Below the pieces are notes generated by a model that was not told where the DNA came from, did not search any database, and saw nothing but the letters and a program-made list of their open reading frames with translations. The position numbers and the translations under genes are program-made. 64,000 bases of DNA. Origin: Macrocystis pyrifera (taxonomy: Eukaryota > Sar > Phaeophyceae > Laminariales > Laminariaceae). The DNA is taken from the NCBI GenBank assembly GCA_031763025.1, contig JASSKH010000007.1, positions 14,160,080-14,224,079 on the forward strand, given 5' to 3'. This document shows positions 11,276 to 24,700 of this stretch, one piece after another. Position 1 is the stretch's first letter; every line of letters begins with the position of its first letter.

Positions 11276-14200
11276 ATGGAGCCAAACAGGACTTCTGACC
11301 CGCCCTACGCTCTGGTGCCTCAGCTGGAGGCTCGCATGGCTGCGACAGAGCTGGAACATGAGGGGGCCGACAGGAGCCTCATGCTTGTCAGGGACAAGAT
11401 CGAAACATGCATCCACCGCCTCCGCAAGAGGCCTAGCATCAACGGAGACGAGGTGAACAGACACCGAAAAAACGAAAAAACGACGAACAAATGATACCGG
11501 TCTCAATAGGTCGAGGAACGATCTTCGATCTTCCTCCTTTTTCGTCGTTCTTTTTTCGTGATATTTTGGGACGCTGCTGCTGTCGTCTTTGGTGCTGCCT
11601 CCCGGCTCCGACACTCTCACCGCTGCCATGATGGCCACGCGATTCGCACTCGTACTCGTACTCATAGCCGTTGCCACATAGCCGTTGCCACGCGATGCAG
11701 AGAGCAGGCCAAAGCGTCACCCACGTGGAGAGCGTATGTATGTACCAGTCAATAATATGTATGTACCATCTTTTTTTCTTTGTGCCTCCGTGTGTGTCTC
11801 GACGCTTATCTGACCTGTTCTTGATTATTATTGTTTTTTTTTGTTGGTTTCGTACCACTATTATGGGAAATTTTTGACGTTATTTCTGGAGATTATTTTT
11901 CTAGTTCTGAGGCTCCAAAAATATGTGGATGAAAAATGAGAACCATCTATTATGGCTTCTGATCGTCAAAACTGGTTTTATAATGAGGCGCGCGAAGCGC
12001 GCAAAAAGCGGGCGAGCCTTTTTTTTCTTGGAATTTTCCAAGAAAAAAAAAGTCTCTTCATAGCGGCTCGGATACGAGCGTGGGGTGCCTTGTTTTGAGT
12101 TTTTCTGTATGTGTGTGTGTGTGTGTGGTGGGGTGTGTGTGTGTGTGATTCAACATTTTTTTGGGCAACGTTTGACCACCGCCCTCGACGCACACCGCAC
12201 CAATTCCAGTCCCGGCGGGCTCTGTGGACGCGCACACACAAAAGAGACCTCCTGGTGCTGGTGCGGTGTTGTTGGTTTCCCGCATGATAGGGGCAGAGAA
12301 GTAGTGAGCGCAGTGCGTCACCACGTACAACCTCAGAAGTCAAGAGTCACAGAATCTTACAAATGGGTAGTGGCACCAACCGGTACGTAACCGTCACTTA
12401 AGGAGGCCAAACAGACACAGCAGCATCAAGGTGTACTACTGTGTTCTGGCTGCCGTTACCGATGGACCTCTACGAAAAAAATCAGAATGACTTGCGGATC
12501 TCTAATGGCCGATCGTTGCCTTACGAGGTTTGATTCTAGGAAGTTGTTACGTTAAAACTACAGCAGTAGGGGGGTAGTGCGTGAACATACATGTACTAGA
12601 AGAGGGGGTGCATGGGGGGGGGGGGGGGGTGCTAAGTATCCCCCCCCCCCTCTATTATCCTATATTATATACCTGGTATATATAGGTTGGGTTGGCGTCG
12701 GTTGGCGAGGACGCTGTCAAACACGCATCTCACTGCGTGACCTACACAGCCAGGGTACCGTTTTTTTTTTTTTGGCGGTTACCACGGCTGGCGGTCGAGT
12801 TAGATCATTTTTGTGCGGGGAGAACCTTTACTGCGCACGTGGGGGATGATCGTATCACGTAGTGTGCATATGGTGAGACACCCACAGTGAACTCATTTGC
12901 TGACCAGAAATTAAATCATTCATTGATGCTGTCATCCATATGCAAGAAAATCCGCCTCAAAAGCGGTTCTTAGTAGGATGCAGCTCACCCTTCATACGAC
13001 TCGCCGGACACCTCACGGTGCTTCGCGCTTGGTGCAAGCAGCGTCAGCCTGGTCGGTGAAAACCCGACGTGCTCCGTCCCGGCATTGTAGGGATGCGAGG
13101 GTCTATGGTCATACGATTTCGGCCATGCAGGATAATGAGTACACCCCCCCCCCCTATTATATGGGTTGGATTGGCGTCGGTTGGTAACGACACTGTAAAC
13201 ATGCCGCTCACTACTTGAGCAAGACAACCAGGGTACCGCGCTTTTTTTTTTTTTGGCGGTCGGTCACAGCTGGTTGTCGAGTTAATCATTTGTGCGAGGT
13301 GAACCTATGTCTGCCTGGTCGGTGAAAGCCCGACATGCTCCGTCCCGGCATTGTAGGGATGAGAGGGTCTATGGTCATACGAAATCAACTCATTGAAGCT
13401 GTCATCCATATGCAAGTCCGCCTCACAAGCGGTTCTTAGTAGGATGCAGCTCACCCTTCATGCGACTCGCCGGACACCTCACGGCACTTGGCGCTTGGTG
13501 CAAGCAATGTCTGCCTGGTCGGTGCAAGCCCGACATGCTCCGTCCCGGCATTGTAGGGATGAGAGAGTCTATGGTCATACGACCACGGCCATGCATGAGA
13601 TCGAGTACATATCTCCTATCGAGTACACCCCCCCCCGCGCTGTAGGCGCATGCCGTTTGCTGACGTTTATCACTGATCCTACCAACGTAAGACCGAGCTA
13701 AAGGTTTGGATATTTTAAACAGCGAACGTTTCGGTTTTAACAGTACAACGCTTAAAACGCGCGAAAATCTAACTGGGGGGGGGGGGGCGTGGAGGGGGGA
13801 GGTCGACATGCGCTTCGCTTATTGTATTCCCGAAGCTTAGCGCCAGTTGCGTGCCAAGTATGCACCGAAGCACGCTAGGCCTGATGGTTGTTTCGTAGCT
13901 GAGCACGGCAGTTCCGAATGTTGCGCTGGTTCTTCATTTCAAGAATAATGAAGCGTGTTCCTGCCACGTTTTGATCGATTCGTCGGTATCCGCTGTCCAA
14001 TCGGCGAGACGCTCTCTTTCACTGCGGCAGTGATTCAGACGCTCGGCAAGTCTTCACATTGCCTCTTTCGCATTCTCCGTGTTCGTTCGCCATTTTTGCA
14101 ATACTTCGTGCGCCATACCGTAGGCTCAGTCGCAAAAATCTTATTTCTACCTCGCCCCGCTCATGCCCAACGCTGCAACCGCTCAGCGCTACCTGTGCCC

Positions 14201-15766
14201 CCGCACGACAAGGCTTACTCGTTCGCACACGGAGGCTTTCTCTTGAACGCCGCTGTCGGGTGCATCGATCGACCGATCGAGCCAACCCGCACGAGCGCTC
14301 GCACCTCTGAGGCCGTATGCGAGGGACTCCAAGCGTTTCGTTTGATCAACGGCACCCCTACCTCCGAAGCGCGACGTCAAAACGACGCACACGTCGGACA
14401 TATCATCTACAGATATATCATTTAGACACTAAGCTGCCGTTGTGAGACTTTGTGCAGGATATGTACAGCACAGATCCAACCCAGAAAACACGCCGTAAGA
14501 TCATGCAGATAGTACGGGTCCCACTCGGCAACATGAGCGAAATCATACAGATCACACAGATCAGGAATACATCTATCGGCGCTGCAAGATCTAGATCATC
14601 AAGTGGGAACCGATGGTCTATCTATCTGTTCAATGTGTGAAAGGCTGTGAAGGTCCGCCGCCGGAGGGGGGTTATACGATCAGCGCTCCGGCACAATTTT
14701 TCGCATATTATGAAACCCCCGTTTGTGCTACGTCTGGGAGGGTAACGGGTGAGCTTCAAGCCCGACGGGAGGTACTATAACTCGCCCCGTGCCGCGGAAT
14801 CTGTCGCGGCCTGTTATTCGTTTTTTCAGCTGAGGATGGAGTGGAAGCAAATCGACCTGAAGCTTACGACTACGTCCATGAAGCTGGTGGAAGAGAAGTC
14901 TCTTTTGCGCAGGAAGAATCACATCAGGGCCAGGCTGAAAGAGCTTGCGGGCTTCGAGTCCGTGATGCTAGACATGCAAGCTCTAAAGGTCGGTCATTCT
15001 GTGCGCGTGCGCGCACTGCGCTTGCTTATTTGCTACCACCGCCGCCGTGGATGTACGCACGGCAGAGTGCCACACACGAGGCACCAGCGACAAGGAGACA
15101 GGCTTGAGGGTACCGCGATCAGCGAGGGGAGTTTTAGAGACCATCGCATGTTTCATCGCTGACATATCCAGACACGCATTTATGTCTGGTACGAAGTATG
15201 GTAGGGGCAGAAATACCCTAAGGCGACCGGTTTGCAGAATAGGAGAGCGACGCTATCGTCCTTGGAGAGAAAAGGGGAGGACTGTCTTTGCCGCAGACAC
15301 AGAACCGGAACTCATGCCTCGAATCGCCTCGCTGGGAATGGCGACGCCGCTCTCTCATTCACTGCCCGCGATTCGCAACGCCTGTTCACGCGTAGAACTC
15401 CGCCACGCCGCAAGTTCCCCTCCCGCACACGAGTTGCGATTCGACCCGTCTGAGCACATCGCACACACCCAGAAGGTTTCACCAAGTAGATATCGGCAGC
15501 AGAGGACGGGAAGGAGCTGCATGCCAGGGTGCGTGGCAGCAGTAGCGTAGTTTGTGCTGCAGATGCGCGCGCGCGCTGAACTGACGGCGTTTGTTTGACT
15601 GCAGGACAAGCGCGCGGCCTTGATCGCGGAGAAGCGCGACAAGGCTGCACAGGTGGTCGAGATGAGGCAGGGTCTCAGGCGCCTGCGCCTCGCCTGCCGT
15701 TTGGGCACGTCGGTGCGAGACCTGGTGGCAGAGAGCATCGAGATCCCCCGCGAGGCGATCGGACGG
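11276..15766 (+). CDS. Exons 1-3 of the KH gene: BFR1-like coiled-coil module
   Basis: Exon 1 (59 codons) is a charged helix ending RPSINGDE. Exon 2 (53 codons) contains the stretch LTTTSMKLVEEKSLLRRKNH, which matches the yeast Bfr1 signature SGDLSLVQEKLLVKEM in spacing and character. Exon 3 (54 codons) opens with DKRAALIAEKRDK, very like the Bfr1 stretch NKRAALYKKRDEL, and runs straight into the first KH strand, IEIPREAIGR. All three exons are phase 0 at both ends. Acceptors are good (TTTTTTCAG before exon 2, TTTGACTGCAG before exon 3). The exon 2 donor AAG|GTCGGT is weak. Intron 1 is about 3.4 kb. The Bfr1 resemblance comes from memory of the family, not from a search. Confidence 0.7.
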
Positions 15767-18700
15767 GTGAGCCATGACCCGCCTAACCGATGGGAGGGGT
15801 AGGGGAGAAGGAGGGGGAGGGCTGGATAGTGGGTGACAGTAGACCATTCTTGGTCTGTAGCGTTAGTTGGCACCCAAGCCAACGCTTGGTGAATTACCCT
15901 AGTAGATTTTTTGTTTCTTGTCAGGATTCTTCAGAAGCACTCTGCTGTAGAGGCTTGCACGGTAGGAGCACTTGCTGTTAGTCATCCCCACTATTTTTTT
16001 TCCTGTGACGCCCACGTAGCAGGCGATAGAAGCGGTCTTGTCGTCTTGTTTGAGACTATGCTTTGGCTTTACCACAACGATCGAGTGTAGGCATCTCGAA
16101 TTGAGGGTTTCCAATAGACATGGGATGTACTCAAGAGTAAAAGCTTGGGAGGTGCGGAACGCGCCATCAATGTTGCGGTGCAGACAATGTGACACCCGGA
16201 TAAGCACAGACATCGCTACCTGTAAAGGTTACCGAAAAATTGCGGATTGGTTAATTTACCGAAAATGTGCGGATTGGTTTCAGCTAAGCCAGAGCCGAAG
16301 ACGACTACTGCTGCTGCTGCTGCACGCGATTTTAGTCCATCGATGTCCCCCTCCCCTCACCCATGAGTCGGTGAAAACCCGACGTGCTCTGTCCCGGCAT
16401 TATAGGGATGTGAGGGTCGATGGTCATACGTCTGCGGCCATGCATGATAATGAGTACCCCCCGCCCCCGCCCCCCTATATACTTGGTATGCATAGGTTGG
16501 GTTGGTGTCGGTTGGCGACGACGCTGTAAAACACGCCTCTGACTGCGTGAGCTAGACAGCCAGGGTGCCGTTTTTTATTGTAATTTTGTTTTTGTCGGTT
16601 GCCACGGCTGGCGGTCGAGTTAGATCATTTTTGTGCGGGGGGACCCTCAACTCCGCACAAGGGGGATGATCGTATCACGTAGTGTGTATATGGTAAGGTA
16701 CCCACGAGGCAGTTCCATAGTAAACCCATTGCTGTCTCTGGAAGTCGCCACACCAGAAAATAAATCAATTAATTGACGCTGTCATCCATATGCAAGAACA
16801 TCCGCCTCAAAAGCGGTTCTTAGTAGGATGCAGCTCACCCTTCATGCGACTCGCCGAACACCTAACGGCGCGTCGCGCTTGGTGCAAGCAATGTCTGCCT
16901 GGTAGGCGAAAATCCGACGTGCTCCGTCCCGGTATTATAAAGAGGCGAGGGTCTCGAGGGTCTATGGTCATACGATTACGGCCATGCATATCAATGAGTA
17001 CACCCCCCCCGCCCACCCCCACCCCACTCGTACCACGGGATGTGGAATCAGTTCTGCCGATTGGTTTAGCTTTGCGGTGATTCCAGCGTTTGGTTTGATT
17101 TTCCCCGTGAGTCGAGGGCGCGGGGTGGTTGTAGGGAGGCATGATCATAGTCCGACCATTGCAATGGCTGCACGCAGGTGCTCGGGAAGAAAAGGTCGGC
17201 GCTCACGCAGCTCGAGGCAGAGTGCAATATCGCCGCAGTAGAAGAGTTCAGCAGGTGAGCCCCCCTCCCCTTCCCACGCGCGAGTCCCCAATCCATAGGC
17301 GCAAGAGATAGGGTCAGGTTAGCATCCAGCATCACCACCATGTGCAACTTAGTGTCTGCCTGAGGCCCCAAGCGGCACGCGGTGCTCACACTGTTTGATT
17401 TCCGAGCAGCGCACTTGGGGTGGTGATTGGCAGGAGGGACAGACCTGGGCACGCGCTGTCCCTATGTTGTGCTTGATGGATTCGTTAGTCGTGAAACAGG
17501 GGGCGCTGGTCCTACAGTATGCTGTGAGTACTTGCGCGCGTTCTGTCGGACCCGGCTTCCTTACGGCGGTAAAAAATTCCTGGGCATCGTTTCAGACTCG
17601 GCTAAAACAGAGACACAGCCCGTCCCGAGTTAGATACCAGCGCTTATTAATAGCAAGCTCTGTAGTCTAACCTAAGAAATAAGGTAAATAATACTTTTTG
17701 GGGACGCTGCGAGACAATCAGAGTGAGGAATCATCCTCAGCGGCGAGCGCTACACTCTGATACCGGTAAGTCGTACGGGTACAATAGCCTAGGCTCAACG
17801 TTGTGCAAGGATGGTGTCATAATAAGGTTCCAGGCCTTGCTCATACTCTTGTTGGCGGTCCCATGCTATACCGTGTGGAAATAGCCAGTTGACCAACTAC
17901 CTGTAAGCCTGCGTCTGTTGTTGAGACGGAGTGGGGTGCCTGACCATTACAGTACCTTTGGCAGACCAGAGAAAAAATATTGATCTCCCACAGTTTTTCA
18001 CCGCGGAACGTCGGCTGTCACCTACTCTTTGCCTCTCTGCGGTGGGCCGGCTATCTAGCATCAACCCACCGTTCATTTTCTTCCTGCAGCGTTGTTGACT
18101 CGGCCCGTTCCTCGTGACGATGCCCACAAGCCGTATGGCTTCCTGGTCACGCCGCGCTTTGGATAGCTTGGTTGCCTGTTCTCTTGAGGCCATCGCCCTC
18201 GTCCGCTGACGCCAGCCTTACAACCGGTGCACTGGACTGACCTCTTGCCGCTCTTCTCTTTGCTTGGCAGAATCGACCCCCCCCCCCTGCGACGGCAACA
18301 CGGAAGCCTGGCTCAAACGCCGGCCCTGCTACCCCGGCTACCCCCCCAGCTTTTACGGGGTCGGACACCCTCACCCTACACCTGAGCGGCACCCGCGAGG
18401 GGGTGACGGAAGCGCTTCGCCGCCTCGATATCACCGTCCGCACCATGGAGGCCGCTGTTGAGGCCTACCCGCCCCTCGCGGCCGCCCTCCGCGCCGACCG
18501 GCACGCACTGACACACCGGCTCGAGGAGGAGCTCTGCGTCAAAATTTTCGTTAGCTCTACCGGCCCTGTCTCCGGCGCCGGTTTCGGTGATGCATCTAGC
18601 GGCGAGAGTGATGACGGCATTGAGTTTGATAGAGACAGTGGAGGTGGTGGCGGTGTCGGTGGCGGTGGCGGTGGCGGCGGGGGCAGTGGCGGCGGAGGTG

Positions 18701-21700
18701 ACATTAACCGGGGAGATGAACTGTGTAGCAGCGGTCGACGCGGACGGCCCCACGGCGGAGAGTCCATGGCGGCGGCTGTTTCCTCGATTATTTGTCTGAC
18801 CGGGGTGCCCGAAGACGTCGAGGCAGCGCGGTTGTACTTGGGCCAGCTAGATTGCTTGGAAGTGATTGTTCCCATCGAACGCAAGGCGTTCTCGGCTATC
18901 TACGGGCCTGGCGGCGCCAACCTTCGGCAGATGGAGGTGGGAACCGGCACGTGTGTCTTTTGCCCTGTGGGGGAGGGGATCCTTCCTCACCTCTCGCTTT
19001 AGCCCGTCAACTACTACTGCGAAGAAAATCCCACTTCACGTGCTGAAACCCACGTTATTTCCACCTAGATTGCGTTGACAAGGTGCAGTCAACTATAAAG
19101 AGGTTCATGATACTACTGTACGCGGGAACGACGACCTCCCCTCTGCTCTGTAGCTGTATTTTCGCTGGCGGATCGAAGGCGAAAGCGCTGCATGATTCCC
19201 GTGACTGACTCATATATAGCCGTACTCTCGAAGAGTTACAATGCAGGTATGATTACAATGGTTGCCAAGTTCCCAAACCGAATGCGAAGGAAAAAATGAC
19301 GCAACGCGACGATGCGGCAAGCGAGCGGCGGGACGTGCATGGCGCGTTCTACGCACAAAATAAGAGCGAAACGCCAATAGTATCGCAGTCTCGGCCTTCC
19401 TTGTACGCCTCCAAAAAAATAGAACCTGCAGCAAGTAAATCATCGTAGAGCCTCTTTCCGGCCTTGCCCACTAGGGTGCGTGCGATAGTTCAATTCGGCT
19501 GGGTTATACACATATTTTGAAACCGACGGACAGGAGAAGCTGATTGGTTCAACAGGTGAACCATAAGTTGCTGCGTTTACTAACCTACCTTTTCCCACCG
19601 CAATTAGTTTTTCGTGGGTTGGGGTTTGCTAATATATAAGAAATATGCTACTTGTATGTACAAGAAACCCGTCCCAACCATTTTTTTTGTTTTTTTTCGC
19701 AAACACTTCATGCTTGGTGCCCTTCTGTTCCTCTTGCCGCGCGGCTAAAGTCCGACTTCGGGGTCGTGCTTGACGTGCCGCGCGAGGGAACGCCGAGGGT
19801 TGTCTTGATGGGCGTCCGAGGCGACGTCGAGGCGGCGGCGGCAAAAGTGCGAGAAATATCACTCGAGTTCCGGGAAGTGGAGGAGCGGTGGCCGGTGGAG
19901 ACGTACCAGGTACGAAGATACATCAAATATGCCTGGTGCCTCGCTTGCTTTCAGCTCTTGGCCCGAAGTGGCCCATTGCCTTCGCCGAGGAGGGGGTAGC
20001 GGTTGCGCTCTGGGTCAGGGTGTGGAGAGTGCCCTCGATACCGGTGGATAAAGTACCATCGGTGCCCGGCGCCGCGCGAGAGAAAGCAGTCCGCTCAAAC
20101 TCTCGGGCGCGGCCACGCGAAATCATCGTTTCGCGTACTCACTCATGAATATCGTTTCGTGTGCTCGCCGCCCGTGCGAGCTCTCGCGTTGACTGCGAAA
20201 GCCATTTAGCACTCCTGCTGTACCCGTGTGTTTGATGAGAAGTTGCTAGGAATTACAGCAGTGTGGGGTCCTTTTTGCAGGAGTTTAAGGGTGAAGTGGA
20301 TAAAGCGGTACTTGCCTGTGCAAGCGGGTGCGTTGATTGGCTGGTTATGTACAAGCACATCCCTTTGCAAAGCGAGAAAGCGTTGTAGGACATGGTTTGT
20401 ATCGCCTCTTTCGGGCGAAAGCCTAGCCCTTGCAGAGGATGCTGCCGTTTGCGCTCCTCTCTGGTGCCAACACGCCCATACCGCCCAAGGACGCCAACCT
20501 GGCGCAGCGAGGAGCTGATCGCGCGCCCGCCGTACTGGGACTAACTGCACGGGAGTGTTCTGGTGGTACGATCTCACCCCCCTCACAACGATGCGTAGCA
20601 CAATGTCGACTATAGGAGTCGCTTGTTTTTTTCGAAATATTTATATTTAAAAACAAATGATCGCTTTCGTCCCTCGAGCCGGCCGTCCATATATATGTAC
20701 GCGTATGTTTCTTCAACAGGTGAAATTCCTCCTCCACAACCGCGGCTCGGAGCTAAGAAACATAGTGCAGCAAGTCGGGGGAGGCGTCTTGATGAATATA
20801 TACAGGGACAGGGCGCCGTCCGGACAGGCGACAAATGGGCAAGGTCTCCGCGCAGGGCAGGAGGCGGTGCCCGAGAGCCATCGCGGCGGGGAACGCGAGA
20901 AATCTGCCGCCTTTGTCGGTGCCGTCGAGGTACGTGCTCCAATTTTCGGCGGATTGGGGGAAAATAAAGAGACACTATTATTACGGGGGTCCATAGTTAA
21001 TAGGACCTATGGTGTACATAAAAGCCGATATATTTACCTTTTTTTACAAACAAAATTCGGTCCCGTTAACTATGGACCCCCGTAATAGTAAGATGAAACT
21101 GTGTGCGTGCGAAGAGCGCATACGTTTTTTCTTTTGAGTTTTTCGTTCAAAGCACAGGGTGTGGGTGCGAGTTGAGCGGGGCCTTTGCAGTGTTTCTTGT
21201 GACGGCACGATGCTTTGCATTGTCCACGCGACGTAGCTCAATATTAGCCCCGCTCAGTTTGTATGTCCTGCGCTTTGCAGCTCGGAGAGTGTGTGGAGGT
21301 CAATCAGTGCTTGACGCAGGCGGGGAAATGCAGATGTAACTACTTGTAGTGTAGCACATGAACCAGCTTGGCAGCAGTGGTTATTGTCTATGGGATCTCG
21401 CTACGGCAGCCGGCTGCGGCTGCTTTTGTTTTATGCTTGCTCCACGTCTGTCGGCTTTCCTTGGACAGTTCCCCGAATCCGTAACTCCATTAGCTCGAAC
21501 GAGTCACGGTATATCTCATTAAACACGTTTGTTTCATTGCGGAGGCTGACTGACTCCTTAAGCGTCTCGAAGGGGAACGGAGGTCAACACCGTATCGTGC
21601 CGAAACCGTTCATCTTCTACGCGCCGCCGCACTCGCCAATACTCGATATACCGCTGTTTCAGCGACTGCATGACATTAGACGTTTGCGATTACACGTGTA

Positions 21701-24700
21701 TACCGACAAGGGGGCGTCATTGACGAAAGGCGTTTTTCCTGGTTTTCATCTGTTCCTTGAGAAAAAAAGGGGAGAAAGATTAAATAGTTCATATTAATAC
21801 AGTAAATCAGGAAATTTCACAGAGGGAAAAAACTAAACTTCCTCTTTTTAGGGTAAGTTTCAGGAAAGCAGGAGCCAAACAAAACGGGAGAATCAGGAAA
21901 ATTCGGAGCAAACGCTCTTCGATAATAGCGGCTGTAAGTGTTCAGCGGACACGGTGTTGTTTTTACAGGGTGGGTCAGTATGGCAAGCGGTCACTAGCTC
22001 GCCGTCGTTGCAACCCAAGTGTACGGCTGCGACAGGAGACGGGGTAAAGGACCGTTATTGTAGGCGGTAGGTGGTGTTGCTTCTTAGGAACCGGGAGCCG
22101 CGCGCTCCTCCTCTACTACTGTAGTCTGTACCCCGCCTCGAGGACGCTTCCTCGTAAACTCACTCCCTACGTACCCCCCTTCATCGCCCACCGAGCAGTT
22201 CGCTTCTTACGTGTCGGTTCGTGGTACGGTTCCGAAGGCCTCGACAGCTGGCGCGCTACTGCTGGAACGCTTGAAGGTGGGGGGTTTCATAGAGAGCCTT
22301 CTATTACAGAGGGCCATGGTAGTACGTAGCAATACATAGTAATACATGGTAGTACATGGTAACACTTAGTAATACATAGCAATACATAGTAATACGTAAT
22401 AATACATGGCAATACATAGTAATACATACGGTAGTACTACATAGTACTACATAGTAATACGTGTGTGCAGTGCTTTCTGAGTGACGGCGTATTGTCTCGG
22501 CTGGCAAGCTCTGGAGCTGCTTGCACGCGTGTGCACGGTGGTGCTCGCGGCCGTCGCTGGCGCGTGAGTTTGTGCGCCGCCCGATATCGCTGGTTCCACA
22601 TTTCCGTCGAGGCGTGTTTGGCGGGGTCCGAAAAAATGTAGAAACAGCGGAGGCGGGGGATTCGGAAAACTATAATTACACAGGCGTCTGTGCATCTTGA
22701 GCTGCACAGGCATTCCAAAACCAAGCGAATAAACAAGGCTGTTTTTAGTCGCTCTACAGGTTCACATGGATCAGGGGCTGGGAGTTGGGGTTTGGTTGGA
22801 GTCGGGGTCAGAGTTAGGGTTAAGGGTAGGTTTGAAAGATTGAAAAACATGGCCATTTTTTTTTATCCAATTCGGTTTACACAGCCCATGCACTTGAGAT
22901 ACACAGATGGCCCGGCCCCTGTGACATTATCGTTTCCCTCCGGGGGCGTCGTCCAACCCTTCCCTCCACCCGTGCCCCCCCTCTTTTGATGATTCGCTGC
23001 CGCCTCCCGACATTTCATGCAACCTCCGTCGTGGCGATAAAGGTCGCTGAGCGCCTGACGGCCAAGATCTCCGTACCCGCGGAGGCTGTCTCCACCTTCA
23101 TCGGGGTCGGAGGGCAGTCCGTTCGGAAGCTGCGGCGTCTTTGTGCCGGGTGTGAGCTGGAGCTGTCCCAGGCGGCGGACGGAACGGCCGAGGTGTCGCT
23201 TCTTGCCGAGGACGAGGAAAAGCTTGGTGTCGCCGTCGGCTTGGTCGAAAAGTGGGTCGGCCAGCAGCAGGTATGAAGTGTCGTCTCTCAGGGCGTAGAG
23301 ATGTGGTCGAGGGGACGAGAGTGAAAAGTGTGTTCGAGGCTGCTGCTGTTGCGATTTCGCGTTTTCAGTGGCATGCCATGCTGGAGACAGACTGCGGCAG
23401 GCGCGAACTCGTACGGCAAGGGCGGGAAATCTAGTAGTTTGGGTGCAACGACGTCGCCACATTCCGCCGGCTACAACACTTTATTTTCTCCCTTTTGGCC
23501 TCTCGCTGCATCTACTGCTTTAATCTCGTGAACCACCATGCCCGGGTCAAGGTAACCACAACGTACTACGAATGTTAGCGCCGCTTTAGGTAGAACACGC
23601 GGTCTCAAGACGACAGCATCATATCCGTGAGTACCTGAGCAACACCCAACGTACTCGAGCAACACCCACCGTCCCTCTCTCCCTCCCTCTCTCTCGGTAA
23701 CGTTCCCACAGGTTCGAATTCTCACGGTAGGCTCGGAAATGGCCGCCTTGCTCCGAACCTACCGCGCGGCAGCAGTGAGGGACAAAATCACGGGAGTCCA
23801 TCAGCGGGCGGGGGTTTCGTCCGAACAGTCAGCAGGGGCGGCGAACGAAATTGGGGTCGGGCGAGCAGACGCTCTGACATCGGGAGAAGGGCATGACGAG
23901 GAGGCGTTGTTTGGAGGCGTCCGCATGGACGCGCAGATCCAGGAGGGCTTGGTAAGGAGAAGGAAAACAGCCAGGAGACGACGCGAAGCTTGCGTCGTGC
24001 TGAGCGGTTGCTGTTTTCTTCGATAGGCCCGATGCTGTACGTCGGCCGTGTCCAGGGCCTTGGAGGAATAACTGTGTGTTTCTTTTGAAGATTTGTTGAT
24101 TCCGAAGGATGGTCACCTCGGGATTGGGTGTTCTGTCGGTTTACCGCAAACGTTTTGCTGGTGAAATCGGGTGCTTGACTAGATATTGGTGCCTCGCAAT
24201 CGGACTTTTCTTCTTTTTTAGTTCGTGGGAAAGAGTGCCCGTCTCTTCCGCGTTGTGTCCCGCTCTGTCTTTCAAGCCGAGGTGCTCCAGGGCAACTGGC
24301 GTAAGTCGCTGCGTCCGACGCTGTTTCTTTTTTTCATCTCTTTTGTAAACCGTTTTGTAGAGAGGCTCTGCGTTGGCTGGCGCCAGGGCCCAACAGGTAG
24401 TTGCTAAATTCCGTCGATATGTCGTTCGGCCGTACGCCGTTCTGGAATGATCAGGTGCGACTGCGGGGTGGAGATGAGGACTTGGACCGAGCGGAACGCC
24501 TGATACAAGAGTTCCAGACTGACAACTGGACGCTCGAAACCCCTGTAGCGGTCGATGATGAGGTCCGCAACACACCTTCATGAAAATTGGTCTCGTTTGA
24601 TGTCTCCGGTGATGGCCACGTCACGGCGAAGAGTTTTCTTGAACGTTTCTAGGAAAAGCCCGACACACACCGCGAAGTTTTGACCGACACGATTCCCCCC

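Noticed and set aside
13955-14425. 156-codon ORF in KH intron 1
   Set aside because: Overlaps equally long frames on the other strand, has no recognisable domain and no splice support.
22795-22835. Telomere-like TTAGGGTTAAGGG
   Set aside because: Only one to two units; no tandem telomeric array.
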